A DNA stretch of 64,000 bases from Pseudomonas sp. DNDY-54 (GTDB lineage: Bacteria; Pseudomonadota; Gammaproteobacteria; Pseudomonadales; Pseudomonadaceae), in assembly GCF_019880365.1 (NCBI RefSeq), contig NZ_CP082271.1:992001-1056000 (forward strand), read 5' to 3'. The notes beneath the pieces were generated by a model. That model was not told the DNA's origin. It searched no databases and saw nothing but the letters and a program-made list of their open reading frames with translations. This document shows, piece by piece, positions 28,240 to 37,753 of the stretch. A program made the position numbers and the translations under genes. Positions within the stretch are counted from its first letter, which is position 1; every line of letters starts with the position of its first letter.

Positions 28240-28692
28240 ATGAAAGTTGCCATCCTCTCCGGTACGGTCTACGGCACCGCCGAAGACGTTGCCCGCCATG
28301 CCGCCAACCTGCTAAAAGCCGCGGGTTTTGAACCCTGGCACGACCCACGGGCGCAGCTCGATCAAATCCTTGCATTCGAGCCGGACGCGCTACTGATCGT
28401 GACGGCCACGACCGGGATGGGTGAGCTACCGGACAACTTCGTTCCGCTGTATTCGGCGATTCGCGATAAATTTCCCGCCTGGCAGGGGTTGCCTGGCGGC
28501 GTCATTGCATTGGGCGACGCGAGCTATGGCGATACCTTCTGCGGGGCAGGTGAGCTCGTTCGAGAGATGTTCGCCGAATTAGGTGTTCGCGAGGTACAAG
28601 ACATGCTGCGGCTCGACGCCAGCGAAACGGTTACGCCGGAAACGGATGCGGAGCCCTGGCTAGAAGGGTTCGTTGCGGCGCTACGCGGCTGA
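28240..28692 (+). CDS. mioC: MioC-like flavodoxin
   Basis: 150 residues. The FMN phosphate loop GTVYGTAEDVA is near residue 8-18; the second loop TATTGMGELPDN and the third GDASYGDTFCGAG complete the flavodoxin fold. This short form without the extra loop is typical of MioC, an electron carrier linked to biotin synthesis in E. coli. A CATAAT -10-like hexamer lies about 32 bases upstream. Partner enzyme unknown. Confidence 0.85.
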   Translation: MKVAILSGTVYGTAEDVARHAANLLKAAGFEPWHDPRAQLDQILAFEPDALLIVTATTGMGELPDNFVPLYSAIRDKFPAWQGLPGGVIALGDASYGDTFCGAGELVREMFAELGVREVQDMLRLDASETVTPETDAEPWLEGFVAALRG

Positions 28693-28712
28693 ACAGGACG
28701 TCGGTGGTCCCG

Positions 28713-29312
28713 TCACGCAAGCGAATCGGCAATCGTGGTGTCGATGTTTTGCCGGGCAAAAATCTGAAGCTGCGGATAAAACGCTTGGAAATCCTGCTGG
28801 AGCGGCACGTAAAGGCGTTCCAATTCGGCAGCCCCTCCGATGAGGCCTTCCGGACGTGACAGCCGTCGACTCATGCCCGTTACCACGCGCTCCATCACGG
28901 CGAACTCCTGATAGCTGCCTAGCCAATCCTGGACGGCCATGTGTGGCGCGATCAACGCCAATTCGCCGGGTAGCGCGGGCTCCTCGCGTAGCACACGATA
29001 GACGCGTGCCGTGAAATCACTGAGGGGTTCGTCAGCATAGTCGGTCCAGCTTGCGGCCAGGCAATGGTCAAAAAACAGGTCGACCAGAATCCCCGCATAG
29101 CGCCGCCGCTCGCTGGGAAACCGCTGCTTCGCTTGCAGCACCAGCGGGTGGCTGTCGGTAAAGGCGTCGATCTGCCTGTGCAGGCGTATGCCTGCTTCGA
29201 TGTCAGCGGGCCAACGGCCTTGCAGTGGGCCTTTGACGAAATCCCCGTAAAGGCTGCCAAGCAGCGCGCCGGGTTGTGAGCCGCCGAGGTGGAGGTGTGC
29301 GAGGTAGTTCAT
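28713..29312 (-). CDS. acpH: Acyl carrier protein phosphodiesterase AcpH
   Basis: 199 residues of the HD-like AcpH family. MNYLAHLHLGG at the start, LLGSLYGDFVKG, IRLHRQIDAFTDSHP and LVDLFFDHCLA carry the His/Asp metal ligands. The enzyme removes the 4'-phosphopantetheine group from acyl carrier protein. It converges with the flavodoxin gene (20-base gap). Confidence 0.88.
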   Translation of the reverse strand: MNYLAHLHLGGSQPGALLGSLYGDFVKGPLQGRWPADIEAGIRLHRQIDAFTDSHPLVLQAKQRFPSERRRYAGILVDLFFDHCLAASWTDYADEPLSDFTARVYRVLREEPALPGELALIAPHMAVQDWLGSYQEFAVMERVVTGMSRRLSRPEGLIGGAAELERLYVPLQQDFQAFYPQLQIFARQNIDTTIADSLA

Positions 29313-29475
29313 GAGAAGAGTCTAGCAGCGCTTTCTTACGCTCGGCTTGCATCAGACCCTTTCATTCCGTCCTCGAATACGTGAGTGACTGCCGGGTGCA
29401 GCAGATTGGACAAGCGTCGAACGATGAGCGTCTGCGCCTGCCTAACGCTGCAGGCACACCTGCGAGGATTCCTTC

Positions 29476-29673
29476 ATGCCCAGCATTGCCCTGCCAAACG
29501 AAACAACACCCGTCTACCCCTGGCTGGCGGATGAGTCGCCCTTGAACGATCTCGACGATGCCGAAAGCGACACCGAACTCGACGACGGCGATACGCTTCC
29601 AGATGAGGTGCTCGAGCAGCTTGAGAAAGCGCCGCCGCCCCCAGATCCAATGCCTGATCCCGGCGTGATGTAG
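29476..29673 (+). CDS. Small acidic hypothetical protein
   Basis: 65 residues, very acidic in the middle (DLDDAESDTELDDGDT) and proline-rich at the C terminus (PPPPDPMPDP). It has a GAGGA ribosome site six bases before ATG and codon use like its neighbours, so it is probably real. No family recognised. A stem-loop with arms GCTCGCGG (29683-29690) and CCGCGAGC (29704-29711) follows immediately and may end the transcript. Confidence 0.5.
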   Translation: MPSIALPNETTPVYPWLADESPLNDLDDAESDTELDDGDTLPDEVLEQLEKAPPPPDPMPDPGVM

Positions 29674-29862
29674 GCTGCTGTGGCTCGCGGTGCGGGGCGG
29701 TCGCCGCGAGCGAGCAATCGAGACGGGGCTTTCACTGGCTCATCCCAACGTGTGCTAACCCGAGCGGCCTGAGACTCGCGTGCAGCGTTCGGATGCCGGG
29801 CCACGGGGTGTTCGCTGTATGCCTATCCCGATTGGCGTTCCTGCTTTTTAGAGATCGTTTGC

Positions 29863-30981
29863 ATGTACCGGCGATTATTAGTTGTTGTCTTGCTGATCGG
29901 CCTGCATGCGTTCGTCGGAATTACTCTGATTCCCGACCTGGATGTTGGAGCTGTTGGCAGCGTACTAGCATGGCTTTACCTAGTGTTTTCCGCGGTATTG
30001 ATGCGCTATGGCGTGCTGTCTCGAGGATCGGGCAGCACGCTGCTGGCGTGGTCTGGGCTGTTGGCGATGGGGATCTTCTCTAGCCTGGCAGTGTTCTCTT
30101 TATTGCGAGCCTTCGTGCTGGTGCTGGCATCACTGTCGGGAGCGGCTACTGAAGGCCTTGCACAAAAATCAGCACAGGCCCTCATTGTGGTCGTCGTCGC
30201 GCTGACACTGTTCGGCCTATTCAACGCGCGGCGCACCGCTCGGGTGGTGCGGCGGGATATTGCGTTGAGGAATTTGCCACCGGCATTGCAGGGCTTCACC
30301 ATCGTTCAGCTCAGTGACATTCATGTCGGGCCGACAATCAAGCATGGCTATATCGATGCGATCGTCAGACGGGTCAATGGGCTCTCGCCTGATGTAATCG
30401 CGATCACCGGTGATCTGGTGGATGGCAGCGTGGCTGACCTTTCGGACGACATCGCGCCGCTGGCGCAGCTGCGAGCGCGTCATGGCGTGTACGTGGTCAC
30501 GGGCAACCATGAGTACTACTCGGGCGTGGACAGCTGGATCGCCGAGTTCGAGCGGCTGGGCATGCGCGTGCTGCTCAACCGTCATGTTCAGCTCCAGCAT
30601 GGCGACGCGCGACTGGTGCTGGCGGGCATCGCTGACTATTCGGCTGAACTGTTCCGGCCCAGTCACAAGAGTGATCCGGTCGCGGCATTTGCCGGTGCGC
30701 CCGGAGACGTCCCGCGCATCCTACTGGCGCACCAGCCGCGCTCGGCGAAAGCGGCAACAGAGGCGGGCTGCGATCTGCAATTGTCCGGGCACACGCACGG
30801 GGGCCAGTTCTGGCCTTGGATGCACCTCGTGCGCTGGCAGCAGCCTTGGGTAGCCGGTCTTCAGTGGGCTGACGATATGCAGATCTACATCAGTCGCGGC
30901 ACGGGTTACTGGGGGCCGCCGCTGCGTTTCGGAGCGCCCTCGGAAATTACCCTCATACGTCTGGTGAGCACGGCAACATAG
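29863..30981 (+). CDS. Membrane-bound metallophosphoesterase (YaeI-like)
   Basis: 372 residues. Four hydrophobic segments fill the first 125 residues, followed by a calcineurin-like domain with all five metal motifs: DIHVG, GDLVDG, GNHEYY, LAHQP and GHTHGGQFWP. The layout matches YaeI-type enzymes that hydrolyse phosphodiesters such as UDP-glucosamine-type lipids; the substrate here is unknown. The catalytic domain should face the cytoplasm or the periplasm; this cannot be decided. Ribosome site is weak. Confidence 0.82.
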   Translation: MYRRLLVVVLLIGLHAFVGITLIPDLDVGAVGSVLAWLYLVFSAVLMRYGVLSRGSGSTLLAWSGLLAMGIFSSLAVFSLLRAFVLVLASLSGAATEGLAQKSAQALIVVVVALTLFGLFNARRTARVVRRDIALRNLPPALQGFTIVQLSDIHVGPTIKHGYIDAIVRRVNGLSPDVIAITGDLVDGSVADLSDDIAPLAQLRARHGVYVVTGNHEYYSGVDSWIAEFERLGMRVLLNRHVQLQHGDARLVLAGIADYSAELFRPSHKSDPVAAFAGAPGDVPRILLAHQPRSAKAATEAGCDLQLSGHTHGGQFWPWMHLVRWQQPWVAGLQWADDMQIYISRGTGYWGPPLRFGAPSEITLIRLVSTAT

Positions 30982-30990
30982 TTGCGCGGG

Positions 30991-31689
30991 TCAGCTCGCC
31001 AGCTGTTGTCGACGTAACAGGACGTAATCTTCACCTTCCACCTGCCCGCGTCGCAGCGGATTCCGCGTGCAATGACCCGCGAACCCTGCGTCTACGAAGC
31101 GATAGGGCAGATGCTCATCACGGCCAGTCGGGATACCCAGGCGAGTCGTCTGGACGATATCTGGGCGTGCGCCGATGTCGTCGACCCGTAGCCGCCTGGG
31201 GTCCATGCGTTGAGCATTCCATTCGGTGACGGTAAGGCCCAGCGCCTTGCACAGCAGCGTTTGCCCGGAACACAGTCGGGTGAGTGGGCGTGGCCCACCG
31301 GCAGCGGCTGGGCTGTTGGTGCGCATGCGCTCTATGGATTCTTCGCAGGACAGCGAATCGACCCAGGGGTAGCCGGCCTTGATACAAACGGCGTTGCCGT
31401 CGCCCTGCACGCTGAAATTCAGCGAATCCCCCCCGCGCGAGTAATAGAGATACAGATGGCCTGCCGGCATGAACATTGCCCGTCTCGACGGGCTGAAGCC
31501 CAGCGATGAATGACTGGCTTTTTCGTCGACGTAGTACGCCTCGGTTTCGATGATACGAGCCGACAACCAGAGCCCGTCGACGCAGTGCCGAATTACGGTT
31601 CCGAGCAAATCCTGAGCGACGATCTGGGCGTCCCGATCGAAAAAGCGTTCGTCGAGGTACTGCTGAGGTGGTTCGGTGAGGCTGTTCAT
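30991..31689 (-). CDS. mpg: DNA-3-methyladenine glycosylase (Mpg/Aag type)
   Basis: 232 residues. The AAG signature is visible: IIETEAYYVDEKASHSS with the catalytic Glu, FSPSRRAMF, HLYLYYSRGGDSLNFS, and AVCIKAGYPW; the C-terminal VDAGFAGHCTRNP is also typical. It removes alkylated purines from DNA (base excision repair). It converges with the metallophosphoesterase gene; the stops are ten bases apart. Confidence 0.9.
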   Translation of the reverse strand: MNSLTEPPQQYLDERFFDRDAQIVAQDLLGTVIRHCVDGLWLSARIIETEAYYVDEKASHSSLGFSPSRRAMFMPAGHLYLYYSRGGDSLNFSVQGDGNAVCIKAGYPWVDSLSCEESIERMRTNSPAAAGGPRPLTRLCSGQTLLCKALGLTVTEWNAQRMDPRRLRVDDIGARPDIVQTTRLGIPTGRDEHLPYRFVDAGFAGHCTRNPLRRGQVEGEDYVLLRRQQLAS

Positions 31690-31942
31690 CGGGGCTCCGG
31701 CTCAGGCTGGTCTGCCTGTTCCGACCGCGTAAGCGGGGCGAATATTCCCCAATCGGCGAACCGATTTGATGCCAGTCGTCAGACAGAACGCTGGATCAGG
31801 TGCTTTAACCGCATTTCATAGCGACGGGTTTGATTTTGGAACTTAAAACCACGCGTGAGCGAGGAGGGTTTCAGGTGCCACCCGCGGGGGGAGCCATCTC
31901 AGCGTCTGACCTCACGGGCCGTGGGTGGCATTGGTCAACAGG
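31690..31942. other. Spacer upstream of mpg
   Basis: 253 bases that must hold the mpg promoter on the minus strand. The rest looks like the eroded downstream flank of the curlin-type pseudogene; a third-frame tail ending FNEQGGDSLL and TNATHGP runs to a stop at 31912. No other feature seen. Confidence 0.5.
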
Positions 31943-32291
31943 CTATCGCCACCTTGCTCGTTGAAGCGGCGCGCGGCTGCCCGGGCACATACGCTTAGCG
32001 CCTGTGCGTGCTGTGTTGGCAGAGCCGCTCTGCAACGCCCGCACATTGTCGCTGGCGCCGTAGTGAAAAATACCTGCAACGTTGGCCGTGCCGATTTGGC
32101 TGACGTGTGCGTAGTTGCCTTCGTTGAATTGCGAGGCCTGGATGATGTTGCTGCCGCCGTCCTGCTCACGATCCAGCGTCTACCTCGCCGACTCCAACCT
32201 GAACGGTCGCGATGTTGTCGTCGTTCCCGGCTGTCGCCACTTTGAACGCGTTGCCGACCCCAGACTGCGAGAGGCTGGCGGTATTACGATC
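31912..32291 (-). pseudogene. Decayed curlin-repeat (CsgA/CsgB-like) gene remnant
   Basis: Translation of the minus strand gives curlin-type repeats (consensus S-x5-Q-x-G-x2-N) broken by frame changes. Fragment A (32291-32166) contains SLSQSGVGNAF and ends in TGA; fragment B (32179-31943, another frame) contains NIIQASQFNEGNYAHV, SQIGTANVAGIF and NVRALQSGSANTA before running out of frame; a third frame ends at 31912. At least two frameshifts separate the pieces and no signal peptide or start is present, so it cannot encode a functional amyloid. No csgD, csgE, csgF or csgG is in the window. Confidence 0.78.
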
Positions 32292-32350
32292 TCGGACTTA
32301 CGCCTGCAGTCGATAGCTCGGAGCTGCCCGAGATGCGTGCGGGTAGTTCC

Positions 32351-32380
32351 TAAAGCGAAAGGCCGCGCTAATGCGCGGCC
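32351..32380 (-). terminator. Rho-independent terminator of ychF
   Basis: Minus strand: GGCCGCGC, loop ATTA, GCGCGGCC (32380-32361), then TTTCGCTTTA. About 58 bases after the ychF stop. Confidence 0.85.
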
Positions 32381-32438
32381 AGCAAGTGTTTCGTTAGGTG
32401 ATGAAGTTTTACGAAACGGGCTGAAGGTGCTGCTCTGG

Positions 32439-33539
32439 CTAAACGTTGAAGCGAAAGTGCATCACGTCGCCGTCTTTGATGACGTACTCCTTGCCTTCCA
32501 GACGCCACTTGCCCGCTTCTTTCGCGCCGGCTTCACCCTTGTATTGGATGAAGTCGTTGTAGGCGACGACTTCGGCGCGGATGAAGCCCTTCTCAAAATC
32601 GGTGTGGATAACGCCTGCGCCTTGTGGCGCTGTTGCGCCGACCTCGACGGTCCAGGCGCGCACTTCCTTTACCCCAGCGGTGAAGTAGGTTTGCAGGTTG
32701 AGCAGCCCGTAACCGGCACGGATCACGCGATTCAGGCCCGGCTCGTCGAGGCCGAGGGACTCGAGGAACATATCCTTCTCTTCGCCATCGTCGAGCTCGG
32801 CGATTTCCGCTTCGATCTTGTTGCATACCGGGACTACGACAGCGCCTTCTTCGGCGGCGATGGCGTTTACAACGTCAAGGTGAGGGTTGTTCTCGAAGCC
32901 GTCTTCGGCAACGTTGGCGATGTACATCACCGGCTTGCTGGTCAGCAGGTGAAAGCCCTTGGCCAGCTGGACCTCGTCGTCACCCAGCTTTTTCAGCAGC
33001 GTGCGCGCCGGCTTGCCTTCGGAGAAGTGCGGGATGAGTTTTTCCAGCAGCGCTTTCTGCGCCACGGCTTCCTTGTCGCCGCCCTTGGCGTTACGGGTGA
33101 TGCGCTGCAGCTGCTTCTCACAGCTGTCGAGGTCGGCGAAGATCAGCTCCAGCTCGATAATCTCAATGTCGCGCTTGGGATCGACCGAGTTGGAGACGTG
33201 AATGACATTGTCGTCGTCGAAGCAACGCACCACGTGGGCGATGGCATCGGTTTCGCGGATGTTGGCGAGAAACTTGTTACCCAGGCCTTCGCCCTTGGAG
33301 GCGCCTTCGACGAGGCCGGCGATGTCGACGAATTCCATGGTGGTTGGCAGGATGCGCTCGGGCTTGACGATGTCAGCCAGCGCCTGCAGACGCGGATCAG
33401 GCATCGGCACGATGCCGCTGTTTGGTTCGATGGTGCAGAAGGGGAAGTTTTCCGCAGCGATACCGGATTTGGTCAGCGCGTTGAACAGGGTGGACTTGCC
33501 GACGTTGGGCAGGCCGACGATGCCGCAATTGAATCCCAT
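32439..33539 (-). CDS. ychF: Ribosome-binding ATPase YchF
   Basis: 366 residues. Starts [22 protein letters not shown] with the P-loop GLPNVGKS, switch region [20 protein letters not shown], a coiled-coil middle and a C-terminal TGS-like domain with [14 protein letters not shown] and [15 protein letters not shown]. YchF (OLA1 family) binds ATP rather than GTP and associates with the 70S ribosome. The start at 33539 follows GAGGCAAGACAC; the 17 upstream in-frame residues have no similarity. It is the last gene of the prs-rplY-pth-ychF string. Confidence 0.94.
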   Translation of the reverse strand: MGFNCGIVGLPNVGKSTLFNALTKSGIAAENFPFCTIEPNSGIVPMPDPRLQALADIVKPERILPTTMEFVDIAGLVEGASKGEGLGNKFLANIRETDAIAHVVRCFDDDNVIHVSNSVDPKRDIEIIELELIFADLDSCEKQLQRITRNAKGGDKEAVAQKALLEKLIPHFSEGKPARTLLKKLGDDEVQLAKGFHLLTSKPVMYIANVAEDGFENNPHLDVVNAIAAEEGAVVVPVCNKIEAEIAELDDGEEKDMFLESLGLDEPGLNRVIRAGYGLLNLQTYFTAGVKEVRAWTVEVGATAPQGAGVIHTDFEKGFIRAEVVAYNDFIQYKGEAGAKEAGKWRLEGKEYVIKDGDVMHFRFNV

Positions 33540-33673
33540 GGTGTCTTGCCTCGGTATTGGCTGGCAGCGCTGCGCTACCGGCTTGGCCAAACTGCGTTAA
33601 ACGACTTGAGCGTCGGGCCTGGTGCCCAGTCAGTCGTTGCCTTGTCTCGTATGCCGTCGCTGCGTACAGGCAC

Positions 33674-34258
33674 TCAGGCCTTCTGGCTGTGCAATCGTTG
33701 CATGGCGCGTGTCCAGTCACCCGCCAGAATCTCGGGCAGCACCTCGAGGGTGAAATCGATACTGGCGTCGAGCTTCTCGCGTTCCGTCTGCGGCGCGCGG
33801 CCCAGCACATAGCCGGTCACCAGGCTGCTATGCCCCGGATGGCCGATGCCCAGACGCAGGCGGTAGAAGTTGTTCTGATTGCCGAGCCTGGCGATGATGT
33901 CGCGCAGACCGTTATGCCCGCCATGGCCGCCACCCTGCTTGAGCTTGGCGACGCCGGGAGGCATGTCGAGTTCATCATGGGCAACCAGGATGGACTCGGG
34001 AGGAATTCGGAAAAATCCGGCCAGTGCCGCCACCGCTTGACCGCTACGGTTCATGAACGTGGTGGGAATCAACAGGCGGACGTCCTCGTCCTGATGGCGA
34101 AACTTGCCAACCAGGCCGAAGTACTTACGATCTACGCTGAGATTGACGCCCTTGTGGGCAGCCAAGCGCTCAACGAAAAGGGCCCCTGCGTTATGCCGGG
34201 TCTGGTCGTATTCGGGGCCTGGGTTACCCAGGCCGACGATCAGTTTCACGGCAGTCAC
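33674..34258 (-). CDS. pth: Peptidyl-tRNA hydrolase
   Basis: 194 residues starting with [23 protein letters not shown] contains the catalytic His in [27 protein letters not shown] and [14 protein letters not shown] are the other conserved blocks. It recycles peptidyl-tRNAs released from ribosomes. It follows rplY by 34 bases and precedes ychF by 134 bases, as in other pseudomonads. Confidence 0.95.
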   Translation of the reverse strand: MTAVKLIVGLGNPGPEYDQTRHNAGALFVERLAAHKGVNLSVDRKYFGLVGKFRHQDEDVRLLIPTTFMNRSGQAVAALAGFFRIPPESILVAHDELDMPPGVAKLKQGGGHGGHNGLRDIIARLGNQNNFYRLRLGIGHPGHSSLVTGYVLGRAPQTEREKLDASIDFTLEVLPEILAGDWTRAMQRLHSQKA

Positions 34259-34292
34259 GACAGAGGCCCTTCCTCAGATGCTTGCGAGCAGA

Positions 34293-34910
34293 TTACTCGG
34301 CAGCGTCTTCTTCTTTCGGAGTGTCTTCCTTGCTCACGCGCGGTGCGTGAACGTTGGCAACCGGCAGGTCGCTGCCGTGTGCCAGGGCGACCAGCTCAAC
34401 GCCTTTCGGCAGCTTGAGGTCGGTCATGTGCAGAACCTGACCGACTTCAACGTTGGCCATATCGACCTCGATGAACTCCGGCAGATCCTGCGGCATGCAG
34501 GAGACTTCCACTTCGTTGATGTTGTGCAGGATTTCGCCACCTTGCTGCTTCACGCCAACCGAGGTTTCCTGGTTGAGGAAGTGCAGCGGAACGGTAGCAG
34601 TCAGCTTGTGACCTTCGACAACGCGGACGAAGTCAGCATGCAGAACGAAGCCTTTGGCCGGATGACGCTGCAGTGCCTTGATCAGAACGGACTCGTTCTG
34701 GCCGTCGACGTTCAGGGTCAGCACGTGGCTGAAAGACGCTTCGGTTTCCAGCAGCTTGGTTACGTCTTTCAGCAGCAGGCTGATGGATTGCGGAGCCTTG
34801 TCACCACCGTAGATTACGGCTGGAACGAGGTTGGCGTTACGACGCAGGCGGCGGCTCGCACCTTTCCCCAGGTCGGAACGCACTTGGGCATTCAGGGTGA
34901 AGTCAGTCAT
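34293..34910 (-). CDS. rplY: 50S ribosomal protein L25 (CTC form)
   Basis: 205 residues, the long TL5/CTC form: an N-terminal 5S rRNA-binding domain ([29 protein letters not shown]) and a C-terminal beta domain with [20 protein letters not shown]. The last residues are acidic (EEDAAE). The start at 34910 has CTGGAG upstream; the seven residues before it in frame are not part of the protein. Confidence 0.95.
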   Translation of the reverse strand: MTDFTLNAQVRSDLGKGASRRLRRNANLVPAVIYGGDKAPQSISLLLKDVTKLLETEASFSHVLTLNVDGQNESVLIKALQRHPAKGFVLHADFVRVVEGHKLTATVPLHFLNQETSVGVKQQGGEILHNINEVEVSCMPQDLPEFIEVDMANVEVGQVLHMTDLKLPKGVELVALAHGSDLPVANVHAPRVSKEDTPKEEDAAE

Positions 34911-34972
34911 TGTGTTTCTCCAGGATAACAACGCGCCCGATGCACTCGCGACCAGCGCTATCGGCGGTTGGG

Positions 34973-34997
34973 CAAAAAACCCCGCACGAGGCGGGGC
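34973..34997 (-). terminator. Rho-independent terminator of prs
   Basis: Minus strand: CCCCGC, loop CTCGT, GCGGGG (34996-34980), then six T. It lies 37 bases after the prs stop and before rplY, so rplY likely has its own promoter or depends on read-through. Confidence 0.9.
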
Positions 34998-35033
34998 ACA
35001 TTTTCGTTCTGCGCGACGGGCTAAGTTTCTGGC

Positions 35034-35975
35034 TTAGCGGAACATCGCACTGATCGATTCAGCATTGCTGATGCGGCGAACCGCTTCAGCCACCATTGGT
35101 GCGATGTCCAATTGGCGAATACGGGTACAAGCTTGTGCCGCTGCGGACAGCGGGATGGTATTGGTCACGACCAGTTCGTCGAGGACCGAGCCTTCGATAT
35201 TCTCGATGGCGCGACCGGACAGAATAGGGTGAGTGCAATACGCGAAGACCCTGGACGCGCCATGATCTTTCAGGGCAGTTGCGGCATGGCACAGGGTGCC
35301 GGCGGTATCGACCATGTCATCAACGAGGATGCAGGTACGGCCTTCGATATCACCGATGATGTGCATCACTTCGGACTGATTGGCTTTCGGACGACGCTTG
35401 TCGATGATCGCCAGATCCACGCCCAGTGATTTGGCAACGGCGCGAGCGCGCACCACACCACCAATATCGGGGGACACGATCATCAGGTTCTCGAAGCGCT
35501 GAGCCTGGATGTCATCGACCAGGACTGGCGAGCCGTAGATGTTATCTACTGGCATGTCGAAGAAACCCTGGATCTGGTCGGCGTGCAGATCAACCGTGAG
35601 GACGCGATTGACGCCCACCACATCGAGCATGTCGGCCACTACCTTCGCACTGATCGGCACACGTGCGGAGCGCGGACGGCGATCCTGGCGGGCATAACCA
35701 AAGTAGGGGATGACGGCTGTGATGCGGGTGGCGGAGGACCGGCGGAAGGCGTCTGCCATTACCACCAGTTCCATCAGGTTATCATTGGTGGGAGCACAGG
35801 TCGGCTGGATCAGGAATACGTCCTTACCACGAACGTTTTCATTGATCTCGACACTGATTTCGCCGTCGGAAAACTTGCCGACGTAGGCATCACCGAGAGG
35901 GATATGCAGCTGACGTACAACACGCCGGGCCAGGTCGGGGTTGGCGTTCCCCGTGAAGACCATCATCTTGGACAC
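35034..35975 (-). CDS. prs: Ribose-phosphate pyrophosphokinase
   Basis: 313 residues. [20 protein letters not shown] near the N terminus, [31 protein letters not shown] and the PRPP loop [14 protein letters not shown] identify the enzyme, which makes PRPP from ribose 5-phosphate and ATP for nucleotide, His and Trp synthesis. The start is GTG at 35975 ([13 protein letters not shown]), the form and length known for P. aeruginosa; the upstream in-frame extension runs into the tRNA-Gln gene. Confidence 0.95.
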   Translation of the reverse strand: MSKMMVFTGNANPDLARRVVRQLHIPLGDAYVGKFSDGEISVEINENVRGKDVFLIQPTCAPTNDNLMELVVMADAFRRSSATRITAVIPYFGYARQDRRPRSARVPISAKVVADMLDVVGVNRVLTVDLHADQIQGFFDMPVDNIYGSPVLVDDIQAQRFENLMIVSPDIGGVVRARAVAKSLGVDLAIIDKRRPKANQSEVMHIIGDIEGRTCILVDDMVDTAGTLCHAATALKDHGASRVFAYCTHPILSGRAIENIEGSVLDELVVTNTIPLSAAAQACTRIRQLDIAPMVAEAVRRISNAESISAMFR

Positions 35976-36058
35976 GCGCAGTACCTGCCTGAGGGTGGAT
36001 CCGATGAAACAAAAAGCTGTTCGAAAGGCCAGGCGTTTTGAACAGCTCTCGTGATATT

Positions 36059-36133
36059 TGGCAGGGGCGGCTGGATTCGAACCAACGCATGCCAGGATCA
36101 AAACCTGGTGCCTTACCGCTTGGCGACGCCCCT
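36059..36133 (-). tRNA. tRNA-Gln (UUG), copy 2
   Basis: 75 bases. Acceptor arms AGGGGCG and CGCCCCT with discriminator G and encoded CCA; D stem GCC/GGC; anticodon stem CCAGG/CCTGG with loop TTTTGAT giving anticodon TTG; T arm GTTGG-TTCGAAT-CCAGC. Identical to the copy at 36183-36257. Confidence 0.97.
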
Positions 36134-36182
36134 GTAGATGTAACCTTGAAAGTGCTTGCGGTTGTCTAACCCCGAAAGGTTA

Positions 36183-36257
36183 TGGCAGGGGCGGCTGGAT
36201 TCGAACCAACGCATGCCAGGATCAAAACCTGGTGCCTTACCGCTTGGCGACGCCCCT
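36183..36257 (-). tRNA. tRNA-Gln (UUG), copy 1
   Basis: 75 bases, identical to the copy 49 bases downstream, with encoded CCA. It begins 12 bases after the ispE stop codon, so it is likely processed from the lolB-ispE transcript or from its own promoter inside ispE. Confidence 0.97.
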
Positions 36258-36269
36258 GTAACGTACAAC

Positions 36270-37130
36270 CTAACCACTTACTTCCTGTGCCAGTTGCGCG
36301 AGCCGTCGGTGCAGCATCGAAATGTTGCGCCCTTGAGCGACGAAAGCTGGTAAATCGGCTGGAAGTTGGCGGCAAACTCTATCAGCCTCACCTTTGTTTG
36401 GGAAGCTCCCAAACACACAAGATCCAGTGCCGGTCATTCTTGCTGGAACTAAATTGTTCAACAAGCTCAAAGCGTTACGTACTTCTGGATAACGCTTCTC
36501 GACCACCGGCTGACAGTCGTTACGACCGCCCCCTGCAAGAAGGCTGCGAACTGTAATGGCCGGGGTATTGCGTGTCAACTCTGGGTCGGAAAATATTTCC
36601 GCTGTACTAACAGAGACTTGCGGGGCGATGACGAGGAACCAGGGCTCGCTCAATTCGACCGGCTGGAGACGCTCTCCGACCCCTTCGGCAAAGGCCGCGT
36701 GGCCTCTGACGAACACCGGTACGTCGGCGCCGAGCGCTAGGCCGATCTCGGCCAGCCGATCCACTCCCAGGCGCGTTTGCCAGAGGTGGTCCAGGCCAAG
36801 CAGAGTAGTGGCGGCATCGGAGCTGCCACCGCCAATGCCGCCGCCCATGGGGAGACGTTTGGTCAGCTCGATATCAGCGCCGAGGGTGCAGCCGCTTCGG
36901 GCCTGGAGCAGTCGGGCCGCGCGGACAATGAGGTTGCTGTCATGGTCGACACCGGGCAACTCGGGCTTCAGCTTGATCTGGCCATCGGTCCGGGCTGTGA
37001 AGGTCAGCTCGTCGCCATAGTCGAGAAATTGGAACAGCGTCTGTAGCTCGTGATAGCCATCAGCGCGACGCCCCAGAATGTGCAGCATCAGGTTGAGTTT
37101 GGCTGGAGCGGGAAGTGTCAGTGACGACAT
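36270..37130 (-). CDS. ispE: 4-diphosphocytidyl-2-C-methyl-D-erythritol kinase
   Basis: 286 residues. [29 protein letters not shown] carries the catalytic Lys and the substrate site; [14 protein letters not shown] is the GHMP ATP loop, and [10 protein letters not shown] the third motif. It phosphorylates CDP-methylerythritol in the MEP isoprenoid pathway. The start ATG at 37130 overlaps the lolB stop (TGATG), so a longer in-frame Met upstream was rejected. tRNA-Gln genes follow directly. Confidence 0.94.
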   Translation of the reverse strand: MSSLTLPAPAKLNLMLHILGRRADGYHELQTLFQFLDYGDELTFTARTDGQIKLKPELPGVDHDSNLIVRAARLLQARSGCTLGADIELTKRLPMGGGIGGGSSDAATTLLGLDHLWQTRLGVDRLAEIGLALGADVPVFVRGHAAFAEGVGERLQPVELSEPWFLVIAPQVSVSTAEIFSDPELTRNTPAITVRSLLAGGGRNDCQPVVEKRYPEVRNALSLLNNLVPARMTGTGSCVFGSFPNKGEADRVCRQLPADLPAFVAQGRNISMLHRRLAQLAQEVSG

Positions 37131-37750
37131 CAGCGACCGAGCTGGCGCGGCTGCCAGTCCTTGACCACAAGAGTGATCTTCAGGTCGCGGCCTGCGAGCT
37201 TGATACGCGACGGCAAGCTGTAACCGTCTTCCTCGCTGTAACCGAGATATTCGACGTCCCAGCCATCCTGCTGCAGTTTGGCGAGACGGCCATCGGCGTC
37301 CAGCTGAATGCGACTGCGACTGTCCGGCGCGGGCAGGCCGCGCACCCACCAGAGCAGATTTGACACGGGCAATTGCCAGCCGAGCTGGCTCTCAACCAGC
37401 GCTTCTGGTGAATCGGCTTCGTATCGACCTTGCCCTGCCACTTCAAGTGCAACGGCTTCCGGGCGACCAGTCAGGCGGGTCGCGCCACGACCCAGCGGGC
37501 CTGATAAACGAATGTCGAAATAGTCCTGGCGCTGTAGCCAGAACAGCGTGCCGCTGCCTGAATCCTGCGGCGCCTGGATACCGATCTTGCCGCTGATCTG
37601 CCAGCCGTCTATTTCACTGATTTGCGCTTTATGTGCATTCCAATCTTGAGCGTTACCGGGCCCTTCGACAGATTCCTGCGGGCCTAGCCCAGCGCAGCCG
37701 GCCAACAGCAGGGCAAGGAGGGGAGGCAGCACGTTGCGCATCAGATTCAT
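37130..37750 (-). CDS. lolB: Outer-membrane lipoprotein LolB
   Basis: 206 residues. Signal peptide with lipobox LLAGC (Cys about 19). [31 protein letters not shown] and the exposed hydrophobic region are typical of LolB, which receives lipoproteins from LolA and inserts them in the outer membrane. [12 protein letters not shown] is conserved. It starts three bases after the TPR lipoprotein stop and overlaps ispE. Confidence 0.93.
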   Translation of the reverse strand: MNLMRNVLPPLLALLLAGCAGLGPQESVEGPGNAQDWNAHKAQISEIDGWQISGKIGIQAPQDSGSGTLFWLQRQDYFDIRLSGPLGRGATRLTGRPEAVALEVAGQGRYEADSPEALVESQLGWQLPVSNLLWWVRGLPAPDSRSRIQLDADGRLAKLQQDGWDVEYLGYSEEDGYSLPSRIKLAGRDLKITLVVKDWQPRQLGR

Positions 37751-37753
37751 GGG

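Noticed and set aside
32115..33812. Long open frame (565 codons) on the plus strand opposite ychF
   Set aside because: It is the complement of a clear ychF gene and of the curlin remnant; codon pattern and lack of motifs mark it as a shadow frame.
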